Assembly: GCF_017352195.1 (NCBI RefSeq)
Contig: NZ_CP071445.1
Coordinates: 930,001-994,000, forward strand
Direction of reading: 5' to 3'
Source of the DNA: Sedimentibacter sp. zth1
Lineage (GTDB): Bacteria > Bacillota > Clostridia > Tissierellales > Sedimentibacteraceae
DNA: 64,000 nt
Shown here: positions 54,365-63,179 of the stretch, in pieces
How the letters are laid out: every line of letters starts with the position of its first letter
Numbering within the stretch: the first letter of the stretch is position 1
Notes under the pieces: model-generated
Seen by the model: only the letters and a program-made list of their open reading frames with translations
Databases searched by the model: none
What the model was told of the DNA's origin: nothing
Translations under genes and position numbers: made by a program

Positions 54365-54955
54365 CTATTTATTTTTTTGTTCTTCTTCATGCTTTAATCT
54401 AAGCCAACATTTTGTGCACATAGCAATGTATCTATCATTGCCACCTAAGCAAATTTGCTCACCCTCAAAAATAATCTTTCCATTTTGGTCAAATCTTGCA
54501 TTGATTGTAGCTTTATTACCACATTTGCATATTGATTTGATCTCTTGTATTGAATCTGCCATTTCAAACAATCTTTTGCTTCCAGGAAACATATGAGTAG
54601 CAAAATCTGTCCTTAATCCAAAACATAGCACTGGTTTGTTGAAATAAACTACTATATCAGCAAGTTCATCAACCTGTTTCTCTGTTAAGAACTGACATTC
54701 ATCAATTATTATAACATCATACTTTTCCTCTGCCTTATTAAATATATCAAATACATTATCATCAGGTCTTATAACGAATGCTAATGCACTAAGTCCAATT
54801 CTTGACTTAACGACATTTTCTCCATCTCTATTATCTATTGAAGGTTTCATAAATAAAACCTTCATATCTCGTTCTTCATAGTTAAATTTTGTTATAAGTG
54901 CTTGTGCTGTTTTACTTGAACCCATAGCACCATATTTGAAGTAAAGTTTAGCCAT
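54365..54955 (-). CDS. tdk: Thymidine kinase (type II)
   Basis: A 196-residue protein with the P-loop GAMGSSKTA, VIIIDECQFL (Walker B/DEAQF-like), the lasso region, and two zinc-binding Cys pairs (CKCGNKA; CTKCW). It phosphorylates thymidine with ATP for salvage. It lies 18 bp after the nucleoside permease genes on the same strand, so uptake and phosphorylation are probably co-expressed. Confidence 0.93.
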   Translation of the reverse strand: MAKLYFKYGAMGSSKTAQALITKFNYEERDMKVLFMKPSIDNRDGENVVKSRIGLSALAFVIRPDDNVFDIFNKAEEKYDVIIIDECQFLTEKQVDELADIVVYFNKPVLCFGLRTDFATHMFPGSKRLFEMADSIQEIKSICKCGNKATINARFDQNGKIIFEGEQICLGGNDRYIAMCTKCWLRLKHEEEQKNK

Positions 54956-54973
54956 TAATTTTTCCCCTATTTA

Positions 54974-55939
54974 TTATCTCACACTCTTATCGTATGGTAT
55001 ACCCTCTGCTTTTGGTGCACGTGATTTTTTAGAAGTGAATGCAAGTACAACCATTGTTGCAATATAAGGTAACATTTTATAAAATACATTGTTTATACCT
55101 AAATTATTTAAGAAAGGAATTAGCGGTATTGAATATGCAAGTGTTCTCAAAAATGCAAAGAACAAAGATGCAAATAAAATTCTAACAGGTTTCCATTGTC
55201 CAAATATCATAACTGCTAATGCCAAGAAACCAAACCCAGCTACACCAGTGTGTCCATTTGCATTACCACTCATTACACCTACTGAATAGAAATATCCACC
55301 AATGCCAGCCAATACTCCAGAAATTATAACACCTAAATACCTCATCTTTTGAACATTTATACCAACACTATCTGCTGCTTGTGGGTGCTCTCCACAAGCT
55401 CTAAGTCTAAGTCCTACCTTAGTTTTATAGAAAAATATTGTTGCTATAATCATAATCACTGCTGCTATAAATACTGTCAAATAAGTGTTTTTAAAGAATA
55501 AGTCTCCTATAACCGGAATTTGACTTAATCCTGGTACCTCTTTAATAAATAACTTAACTGTTGTTGTAACTCCATCAGAGTTAAATTTCATCCTTGAAAA
55601 CAATAAAACACTTGCTGGAACGAGCATGTTTAATGCTGTACCTATGATAGTTTGGTCTGCCTTCATATTTACTGAAGCAAATGCAAGCATCAATGAGAAT
55701 ACAGCACCAGCTAATGCTGCTATAATCATAGCCAACAATAATAGCATTTGAGGATTTATACCAGAGTCTTGCATTGAATATACAAATATACATCCAAAAA
55801 ACGCTCCAAACAACATTATTCCTTCAAGACCTATATTGATTATACCACTACGTTCGCAAAACATTCCGCCTAATGCAACTAATAATAAAGGTACAGCTAC
55901 AGGAAGAGTATTTTGTATCAAATAATAAAAAGTATCCAT
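54974..55939 (-). CDS. Nucleoside ABC transporter permease (NupQ/BmpD type)
   Basis: A 321-residue permease with about ten membrane segments and the family opening VALGGMFCERSGIINIGLEGIM. LRACGEHPQAADSVGINVQKMRY is the coupling-helix region. It partners with the other permease, one base away, and with the ATPase for uptake of nucleosides or related BMP-family ligands. Confidence 0.88.
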   Translation of the reverse strand: MDTFYYLIQNTLPVAVPLLLVALGGMFCERSGIINIGLEGIMLFGAFFGCIFVYSMQDSGINPQMLLLLAMIIAALAGAVFSLMLAFASVNMKADQTIIGTALNMLVPASVLLFSRMKFNSDGVTTTVKLFIKEVPGLSQIPVIGDLFFKNTYLTVFIAAVIMIIATIFFYKTKVGLRLRACGEHPQAADSVGINVQKMRYLGVIISGVLAGIGGYFYSVGVMSGNANGHTGVAGFGFLALAVMIFGQWKPVRILFASLFFAFLRTLAYSIPLIPFLNNLGINNVFYKMLPYIATMVVLAFTSKKSRAPKAEGIPYDKSVR

Positions 55940-55940
55940 A

Positions 55941-57098
55941 TTATTCTTCCTCCCTATTTTCAGTATAATTTAAAGCATTGTTATTTGTTTCAGCAGCTAA
56001 TCTTTTGTTGTTTTTTCTCTTTAATGATTTTGATAAAGTTTCTTTCATCATCATTGCAAATGCAGAGAAATATATAATAATTGATATAACGATATCTATA
56101 ATTTCAGGCTTAAATCCATATAAATTTGCCATGGTTCCTCCTCTTTGCAACAAGGAGATGAAAAATGCTGAAAAAATAATTCCAATCGGATTTGATGCTG
56201 CTAAAAGTGCTACTGCTATACCGTTAAAACCATTCGCAGCTATAATATTGATTGGCTCATACGTCATACTGCTACCAGCTATAGTTGAAGGTGCAAGTAT
56301 GGCAAATGCACCACCAAGCCCTGCCAAACCACCAGCAATAGTCATTGACAATATAATGTTTTTCTTTTCATTCATTCCCGCATAATTGCTAGCATGTTTG
56401 TTATAACCTGTTGCTTTTAATTCATAACCAAATGTTGTTTTATTTAAAATAACATACAATATTATCGCAAATATTATTGCAAATATTATTGAAAAGTTAA
56501 GATTTGTACCTGTTACACCAAGTGCTGGAATTTGTACTGATGCTGGCAAATAATTTGTTCTAGCCATATCTGAAATATACATAATAGAATTTTCTTGAAC
56601 CATCATATCTACCAAATACATACCTATATAGTTAAACATAATTGAAGTTATAACTTCGTTGACGTTAAAAAATGCTTTAAATATACCGGGGATTGCTCCC
56701 CAAATCATACCGCCAATCATACCCGCTAAAATAGCAACTATCCAATGTACACCTGAATTCATGGGAATCATAAAACCTACATACATAGCAAAAAACATAC
56801 CCATAGTATATTGACCAGATGCCCCAATATTGAACATTCCCATCTTAAACGCAAATCCTACTGCTAGACCTGTCATTAAAATTGGTGTAGCGAAGTATAA
56901 TACATTTGGCAAGCTAGTAAAACCACTAGTTATAATAGTAATAAAACCTGGTATTGCTTCCATTGGGTTTGCTATGAGCATTACTACCAAACCAAAAGCT
57001 AAACCTAAAGCAATAGCAAGCAAAGATGAAATAAATGCATCGTATCCACTTGTTTTAGTCACTCTTTTTATTAAATTTTCATTTTTTTTCTTACTCAT
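55941..57098 (-). CDS. Nucleoside ABC transporter permease (NupP type)
   Basis: A 385-residue permease with around ten membrane segments (GLAVGFAFKMGMFNIGASGQ; ELKATGYNKHASNYAGMNEKK). It overlaps the ATPase gene by 8 bp. The charged tail (SLKRKNNKRLAAETNNNA) is cytoplasmic. It forms the membrane channel with the second permease. Confidence 0.88.
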   Translation of the reverse strand: MSKKKNENLIKRVTKTSGYDAFISSLLAIALGLAFGLVVMLIANPMEAIPGFITIITSGFTSLPNVLYFATPILMTGLAVGFAFKMGMFNIGASGQYTMGMFFAMYVGFMIPMNSGVHWIVAILAGMIGGMIWGAIPGIFKAFFNVNEVITSIMFNYIGMYLVDMMVQENSIMYISDMARTNYLPASVQIPALGVTGTNLNFSIIFAIIFAIILYVILNKTTFGYELKATGYNKHASNYAGMNEKKNIILSMTIAGGLAGLGGAFAILAPSTIAGSSMTYEPINIIAANGFNGIAVALLAASNPIGIIFSAFFISLLQRGGTMANLYGFKPEIIDIVISIIIYFSAFAMMMKETLSKSLKRKNNKRLAAETNNNALNYTENREEE

Positions 57099-58647
57099 TT
57101 TTTAATTCCTCACAGTTGATAGCTTTATCTTTCTTAGCACCAGACATATAAAGTCCTAATTCCTGTACTGTTGTTTTTTTAGGATCTAATTCACCAACAA
57201 TTTCGCCTTCATACATAACTAAAATTCGATCTGATAAGTTCATTACTTCATCAAGTTCAAGAGAAACAAGTAAAATTGCAGCTCCTTGATCTCTCTCTTT
57301 TATAATTTGTTTATGAATATACTCTATAGCACCTACATCAAGACCACGAGTAGGTTGTACAACAACTACAAGTTCTGGGTTTCTGTCAAGCTCTCTTGCA
57401 ACAATCGCCTTTTGCTGATTACCACCTGACATGCTTCTTGTTTTTGTGATTGAGCCTTGTCCACTTCTAACATCATATTTATCAATTAAGTAATCTGAAT
57501 ACTTCATAATAGCATCTTTTTTCAAAAAACCATGCTTTTGAAATTCAGGCTTCCAATAGCTTTGTAAAACAGAATTTGCAGCTAATGAATAATCTAATAC
57601 AAGACCATGCTTGTGTCTATCTTCTGGTATATGTCCCATCCCGATTTTACTACGATTTCTAATACTTGCGTGAGATATATCCTTGCCAAGCAGAGATATT
57701 TTGCCACTACTTTGTTTCTCAAGTCCGGTTATAGCATATACCAACTCACTTTGACCGTTTCCATCTATACCAGCAATACACACAATTTCACCTTTACGCA
57801 CACTGAATGAAATATTTTTAACAGCATTGTTTTTGTGTATTTTACTTGGTACTGTTAAATTTTCTATATCTAAAACAACTTCTTTAGGCTTACTATCATC
57901 CTTTTCAACATTAAAATTAACTTTTCTTCCTACCATCATTTCTGACAGTTCTTCTTTATTAGTGCTTTTTATGTCTACTGTTCCTATATATTTACCTTTT
58001 CTTAATACAGAACACCTATCAGCTACTTCCATAATTTCATTTAATTTATGAGTAATAAAAAGTATTGATTTTCCTTCATTTGCAAGTTCTCGCATGATTT
58101 TCATTAAATCTTCGATTTCCTGTGGAGTAAGAGAAGCTGTAGGTTCATCAAAAATCAAAATCTCATTATTCCTATATAACATTTTTAATATTTCTACACG
58201 CTGTTGCATACCAACAGTTATATCTTCAATAATTGCGTCTGGGTCAACTTTTAACCCATATTGTTCACTAAGCCTAACTATTTTTTCTTTAGCTTCTTTT
58301 CTTTTTAAAAATCCTAATTTACTAGATTCTACACCTAATATAATATTTTCAAATACTGTAAAAATTTCAACTAATTTAAAATGCTGATGCACCATACCAA
58401 TTCTTAAATTATTTGCATCATTTGGGTTATTAATTTTAACGACTTTTCCATTTTTTAATATTTGTCCATTTTCAGGTTGGTAAAGGCCAAACAGCACACT
58501 CATAAGTGTAGATTTACCTGCTCCATTTTCACCTAGGAGTGCATGTACTTCACCTTTTTTTAGCTGTAAAGTGATATCGTCATTAGCAATTATTCCTGGA
58601 AATTTCTTTGTAATATGGAGCATTTCAATTATATAATCTTGCGCCAT
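57091..58647 (-). CDS. Nucleoside ABC transporter ATP-binding protein (two ABC domains)
   Basis: A 518-residue tandem ATPase. The first half has GENGAGKSTLMSVLFG and LIFDEPTASLTPQE. The second half has GIDGNGQSELVYA, a degenerate Walker A as in the sugar/nucleoside class, with SGGNQQKAIVARELDRNPEL. The ATG at 58647 is chosen because GGAGGTTAAA precedes it. It energises the two permeases encoded right after it. Confidence 0.92.
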   Translation of the reverse strand: MAQDYIIEMLHITKKFPGIIANDDITLQLKKGEVHALLGENGAGKSTLMSVLFGLYQPENGQILKNGKVVKINNPNDANNLRIGMVHQHFKLVEIFTVFENIILGVESSKLGFLKRKEAKEKIVRLSEQYGLKVDPDAIIEDITVGMQQRVEILKMLYRNNEILIFDEPTASLTPQEIEDLMKIMRELANEGKSILFITHKLNEIMEVADRCSVLRKGKYIGTVDIKSTNKEELSEMMVGRKVNFNVEKDDSKPKEVVLDIENLTVPSKIHKNNAVKNISFSVRKGEIVCIAGIDGNGQSELVYAITGLEKQSSGKISLLGKDISHASIRNRSKIGMGHIPEDRHKHGLVLDYSLAANSVLQSYWKPEFQKHGFLKKDAIMKYSDYLIDKYDVRSGQGSITKTRSMSGGNQQKAIVARELDRNPELVVVVQPTRGLDVGAIEYIHKQIIKERDQGAAILLVSLELDEVMNLSDRILVMYEGEIVGELDPKKTTVQELGLYMSGAKKDKAINCEELKNE

Positions 58648-58689
58648 TTTAACCTCCATCTATTTTTGGGAGTATACCCAATTTTTATA

Positions 58690-58722
58690 AAGTAAACAAA
58701 AGGGAAAAGCTTCAGCCTTCCC
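58690..58722 (-). terminator. Hairpin between the binding-protein and ATPase genes
   Basis: The minus strand reads AAGGGGGAAGGCT, then AGCTTTTCCCTTTTG. It is an imperfect stem with a short U tract. It probably reduces read-through so that the binding protein is made in excess, as is common in ABC operons. Confidence 0.55.
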
Positions 58723-58766
58723 CCTTAACTCAAAAATGTTACATCTTAGGTATTACCTCTAGATGT

Positions 58767-59888
58767 TTATTGAACTGTAGTAACAGAAACTTTGTCTAAG
58801 CTTAAATTTGTAGTTAATTCATCTTTAGTAGCATATCCACTAGCATCTTCTACATCAAATGTTCTAACTAGTGATATTTCATTTTTAGCTAATTTATCAA
58901 ATATTACTTTGTAGTCATCTGTTGTAAATTTTGAAAATCTATCAAAATTATCCGGAAGTCCAACACCATCGTTTTCAGCTGTAAAGAATGTAGTATTACC
59001 AGCATAATCATCAAATTTATCAGCATATATTGCTTCTAAAACTTGAACAACTGATGAGCCTAAACCTTTTGTAGCACTTGTTATAACTGTTTCTGAATCT
59101 TTTCTTTGGTCAACATCAACACCTATAACTTTTGCTTCTGCTTCTTCAGCTGCAGACATTACAGATTTACCTACAGAACCACCACATGCAAATATAACTT
59201 CTGCACCATTTTGGTACATTGTTTTAGCAGTTTGTTTGTTTGTATCATTTTCATCAAAGTTTCCAGTATAGTGATATTGAACTTCAACTTCTACACCTAA
59301 TTCTTGAGCAGCTGCCTCAGCTCCTTGTAAATAACCATAACCAAAAGCTTGTACTGCAGGAACAGCCATACCACCCATGAAACCTAATTTAGTATATCCA
59401 TCTATAACTGCTGCATATCCAGCTAAGTAACCAGATTGTTCTTCCTGGTACATAACACTTGCAACGTTTGCTTCTGTATTAAAAGTTGCGTTTCCCTCTT
59501 TATCCCAAGCTGTATGAGGTGCACCATCAAGAAGTATAAATTTAACATCTGGGTATTTAGTTTGTGCTTCGTAAACAGGAACCTCAAACAAGAAACCTGG
59601 AGTTACGACAATTTTAGCTCCACCTTTAACTGCTAAATCGATTGATGCTAAATAACCAGCATCTGATCCTTCTTCTGGTTTATAATATTTATGTGATATA
59701 TTATTTTTTTCTGCATATTCTAAAACACCTTCCCAAGCACCTTGATTAAATGACTTATCATCAATATTACCTTTATCAGTAATAAGTGCTATGTCACTAG
59801 TTTTTCCACATGATGAAAATAACATTGCGCAACTCAATGATAAAACAATCACTAAAGCTGCAGATATAATTTTTCTTAAATTTTTCAT
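58767..59888 (-). CDS. BMP family nucleoside-binding lipoprotein
   Basis: A 373-residue lipoprotein: signal MKNLRKIISAALVIVLSLSC and lipobox FSSC, then GKTSDIALITDKGNIDDKSFNQGAWEG, the BMP/TmpC/PnrA opening. It also has KIVVTPGFLFEVPV and GGSVGKSVMSAAEE. It is the outer substrate-binding part of the transporter encoded downstream. The ATG at 59888 follows AGGAGGAAAAAA. The promoter is at 59934-59962. Confidence 0.92.
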   Translation of the reverse strand: MKNLRKIISAALVIVLSLSCAMLFSSCGKTSDIALITDKGNIDDKSFNQGAWEGVLEYAEKNNISHKYYKPEEGSDAGYLASIDLAVKGGAKIVVTPGFLFEVPVYEAQTKYPDVKFILLDGAPHTAWDKEGNATFNTEANVASVMYQEEQSGYLAGYAAVIDGYTKLGFMGGMAVPAVQAFGYGYLQGAEAAAQELGVEVEVQYHYTGNFDENDTNKQTAKTMYQNGAEVIFACGGSVGKSVMSAAEEAEAKVIGVDVDQRKDSETVITSATKGLGSSVVQVLEAIYADKFDDYAGNTTFFTAENDGVGLPDNFDRFSKFTTDDYKVIFDKLAKNEISLVRTFDVEDASGYATKDELTTNLSLDKVSVTTVQ

Positions 59889-59933
59889 TTTTTTCCTCCT
59901 GTTTTTTGGCATATAAAAACCATTTACTAATAA

Positions 59934-59962
59934 ATTTTAATACATTCTAGACCGTTTGTCAA
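59934..59962 (-). promoter_or_regulatory. Promoter of the nucleoside transporter operon
   Basis: TTGACA (59957-59962) and TAAAAT (59934-59939) are 17 bp apart on the minus strand, 46 bp before the lipoprotein ATG. Confidence 0.75.
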
Positions 59963-60066
59963 ATAGTTTAATTTATAACAAAAATATGTAAATATGTATT
60001 ATGTTCCTTTTTTATCAGCAATGGTAATTATATAGCTTATTCTTAAAGCATAAGCTTTATAGAATA

Positions 60067-61053
60067 TTATTTATTTGCAATTGCTACCGCTAATTTAATA
60101 CACTCGTTAACGTCAAATTTACTAACTATTTCATGTCCTGAGTGTATGTTTCTTGAAGGAATAGAAATACAACCACTTCTTATACCACTTTTGTTAATAT
60201 GAGCTGCTCCTGCATCTGTTCCACCGAATTCTAGAACTTCATATTGATATTTAATATCATTTTTTTCAGCAACTTGTGTCATAAGTTCTTTTACCTCAAC
60301 AGGAACTAATAAAGAATTATCTCTTAACTTAATTGCTGCACCACCATCTAATTTAACTGCCATTTTTATTCCGTTTAATGTATCACCTGTTGCTGTAACA
60401 TCAAGTGCTACAAATAAATCAGGCTCAACTGCAAAGCTTGATGTTTTAGCTCCTCTACATCCAACTTCTTCTTGTACAGAGAATGAAAAATATAAATCAT
60501 TGTCTGTTTTAAAGTTCTGCTTTAAGGCTTCAATCAAAACATAACATCCTATTCTATCATCAAGAGCATTGCACATAACGTATCCATCATTTTCATAATA
60601 GCTTGTCTTAGAAACACACATATCACCAATGCTTACAACTTTCTCTGCTTCTTCTTTAGATGTAGCCATGATATCTATATATAAATTGCTTATTTTTAAT
60701 TTACCATAATCGTCAACTTTTTCTACGCATACTATTCCTTGAGTTTTATTGTCAAAAACAACTCTTTGATCAAGCATCTTGTATGGACTAACTCCACCTA
60801 CTGCGCAAAATCTCAAAAATCCTTTATCATCAATATCAGTTATAAGTAAACCGATTTGATCCATATGAGCTGAAAACATAACTTTTTTTCCAGTACCTTT
60901 TTTATGGCAAACTAAATTTCCCAATGCATCTACAGTTATTTCATCTACTAAACCCTTTACTTGTTCAGTAATATATTCACGTACATTTTTTTCTCTTCCT
61001 GATGGTGAAAAACAATCAGAAAGTTCATTCATTAATTTTGAATTGAATTGCAT
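60067..61053 (-). CDS. M42 family metallopeptidase (third of three)
   Basis: A 328-residue aminopeptidase of the glutamyl aminopeptidase/PepA-like M42 family. Metal and catalytic residues are seen in SAHMDQIGLLI, NALDDRIGCYVL, SVQEEVGCRGA (catalytic Glu pair), ALDVTATGD and SRNIHSGHE. It acts on short peptides as a large tetrahedral oligomer in the cytoplasm. It lies 15 bp after the second paralogue. Confidence 0.9.
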   Translation of the reverse strand: MQFNSKLMNELSDCFSPSGREKNVREYITEQVKGLVDEITVDALGNLVCHKKGTGKKVMFSAHMDQIGLLITDIDDKGFLRFCAVGGVSPYKMLDQRVVFDNKTQGIVCVEKVDDYGKLKISNLYIDIMATSKEEAEKVVSIGDMCVSKTSYYENDGYVMCNALDDRIGCYVLIEALKQNFKTDNDLYFSFSVQEEVGCRGAKTSSFAVEPDLFVALDVTATGDTLNGIKMAVKLDGGAAIKLRDNSLLVPVEVKELMTQVAEKNDIKYQYEVLEFGGTDAGAAHINKSGIRSGCISIPSRNIHSGHEIVSKFDVNECIKLAVAIANK

Positions 61054-61068
61054 AATATTTACACTCCT

Positions 61069-62076
61069 CTATTTAATTTCTTCTATTATCGCTTTAGTTA
61101 ATTTTACAACGTTTTCATAGTCATCCTTACTTGCAACACTTATTGGTGAATGGATATATCTACAAGGTGTTGATAAAGTTACTACTCTTGAACCAGCTTT
61201 TCTGGTATTTATAGATCCGGCATCAGTAGAACCAGCATTACTTCTTCTAAACTGATATGCTATATTATTTTTCTTAGCAACTTCTTTAACGAAGTTAACG
61301 TCATCTAAATTGTAAATTGTGCTACCGTCCATCAATGATACTGCTGGACCTTTACCTAAAACTGTTACTTTATCATTGTCTTTAACTTCTGGCATATCTG
61401 CTGATATTGTACCTTCGAGAACTATTGAAAAATCAGGATCTACTACATCCGCTACTACTTTAGAACCTATTCCTCCAACTTCTTCCATAACTGCAAAACA
61501 GCCATAATAATCTATATCTAATTTCATAGCCAATAATTCTAAAATAGCGCTACATCCAGTTCTATCATCTAATGCCTTTGCTTTTATTAAATTATCTCCA
61601 AATTCTACATAATCACTTTTAAATGATACATAATCTCCAATGTTAACTTTTTCTTCTGTACTTTCTTTTGAAGTACTTCCTATATCTATGTATAAACTTT
61701 TTACAGGTATTGTAGCTCCTCTTTCCTCTGCTGTCATAAGGTGAATAGCCTTAGATCCAATTACACCTGGAACTTTGTCTTCACCTATTTCAACAAGCTT
61801 AGAGTTTAATGTTCTTGGATCAATCCCACCAACTGTAGAAAACTTGATAAATCCGCTATCATCTATTGATGAAACCATAAAACCAACTTCATCCATGTGA
61901 GCTGTAAGCATTATTTTTTTACTCTTTGCTTTCCCGATATTATGAGCAATAACATTGCCTATTTTATCAACTTTGTACTCGCAACCTATTTCATCTAACT
62001 TTTGTTTTATGTAATTTCTTACTTCAAATTCACATCCTGATACTCCAGATAATGTAGTTAATTCCTTTAAAAACAT
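61069..62076 (-). CDS. M42 family metallopeptidase (second of three)
   Basis: A 335-residue paralogue with TAHMDEVGFMV, KALDDRTGCSAIL, AVMEEVGGIGSK, EGTISADMPE and CRYIHSPIS. Active-site residues are kept. It overlaps the first paralogue by 10 bp. Differences around the metal loops suggest a different peptide preference. Confidence 0.9.
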   Translation of the reverse strand: MFLKELTTLSGVSGCEFEVRNYIKQKLDEIGCEYKVDKIGNVIAHNIGKAKSKKIMLTAHMDEVGFMVSSIDDSGFIKFSTVGGIDPRTLNSKLVEIGEDKVPGVIGSKAIHLMTAEERGATIPVKSLYIDIGSTSKESTEEKVNIGDYVSFKSDYVEFGDNLIKAKALDDRTGCSAILELLAMKLDIDYYGCFAVMEEVGGIGSKVVADVVDPDFSIVLEGTISADMPEVKDNDKVTVLGKGPAVSLMDGSTIYNLDDVNFVKEVAKKNNIAYQFRRSNAGSTDAGSINTRKAGSRVVTLSTPCRYIHSPISVASKDDYENVVKLTKAIIEEIK

Positions 62077-63113
62077 GTTATCTCCTCCAAATCAGAATTA
62101 TCTATCTCATTGATAAATCTTGCTATCAATGAACCTATGCTCTTTACATCATTCATACTAATTACTTCAACTGAGGTATGCATATATCTAAGTGGTATAG
62201 ATATTAGTAAACATGGTACACCAGTTTGAGTTACTTGTATAGCTATAGCATCAGTTCCACTTCCTGCTGGAGCTATTTCTAACTGATAATCATAATTGTA
62301 TTCTTTTGCTACCTCTATTAATTTTTTATTAAGCTTTGGATTAAAGTTTGCACCCAAACAAATTCCTCCGCCTTTACCCATTTTCATAGTATTTGATGGC
62401 AATTCTGGTGTACTACCAAATCCTACATCAACTATGATTGCAATATCAGGGTTTATTTTATAGCTCGAAGTTCTTGCACCTCTAAGTCCAACTTCTTCTT
62501 GTGTTGTTGCTGTATAGTAAACATCACTTTTATGTCCAATTTTACTTAGTTCTTTTGCTACTTTGTACATAACTGCTACACCTGATTTATTGTCAAGTGA
62601 TTTACAAGTAACCATATCGTTTTCAAGCAACTGAGCTTGTCTATTAATTGTCGCTACGTCACCTATTGATACAATCTTTTTAGCATTATCTTTTGACATT
62701 CCTATATCTATGTACAGCTCGCTAATTTTTGAAGCTTTTTTCATTTCTTCAGCACTTGTTATATGTGGTGGCTTAATACCAATAACTCCTCTGACATTTT
62801 CTTTGCCACATACAACTACATCTTGAGCTATAAGTGATGCAGGATTTATTCCTCCAACTGTAGTAAATGATAAAAATCCATTGTCTAAAATATCAGTTAC
62901 CATTAAACCTATTTCGTCAATATGTGCTGCTAGCATTATTTTTTTGCCATTACTACCAGTGCTTTTAAATATGTAACTTCCTAAATTATCTTGTTCAAAG
63001 TTATCAGTATATTCAGAAAAATATTTTTTTAATACTTGACCATTTTTATATTCTGAACCTGAAACAAAAGGACTGCTACATAATTCAAATAAAAAATCTT
63101 TTGTCTTTGACAT
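62067..63113 (-). CDS. M42 family metallopeptidase (first of three)
   Basis: A 348-residue paralogue with AAHIDEIGLMV, KSLDNKSGVAVMY, TTQEEVGLRGARTSS, IVDVGFGSTPE and LRYMHTSVE. The DDR block is DNK here, which keeps the first Asp. AGGAGGTAAGT precedes the ATG. It heads the three-gene tandem operon, downstream of the S1-domain gene. Confidence 0.9.
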   Translation of the reverse strand: MSKTKDFLFELCSSPFVSGSEYKNGQVLKKYFSEYTDNFEQDNLGSYIFKSTGSNGKKIMLAAHIDEIGLMVTDILDNGFLSFTTVGGINPASLIAQDVVVCGKENVRGVIGIKPPHITSAEEMKKASKISELYIDIGMSKDNAKKIVSIGDVATINRQAQLLENDMVTCKSLDNKSGVAVMYKVAKELSKIGHKSDVYYTATTQEEVGLRGARTSSYKINPDIAIIVDVGFGSTPELPSNTMKMGKGGGICLGANFNPKLNKKLIEVAKEYNYDYQLEIAPAGSGTDAIAIQVTQTGVPCLLISIPLRYMHTSVEVISMNDVKSIGSLIARFINEIDNSDLEEITCF

Positions 63114-63179
63114 ACTTACCTCCTATAGTATATAAATATTGCTTTGGCGCAAACCAAAGCAATTATTAACTATTTATAT

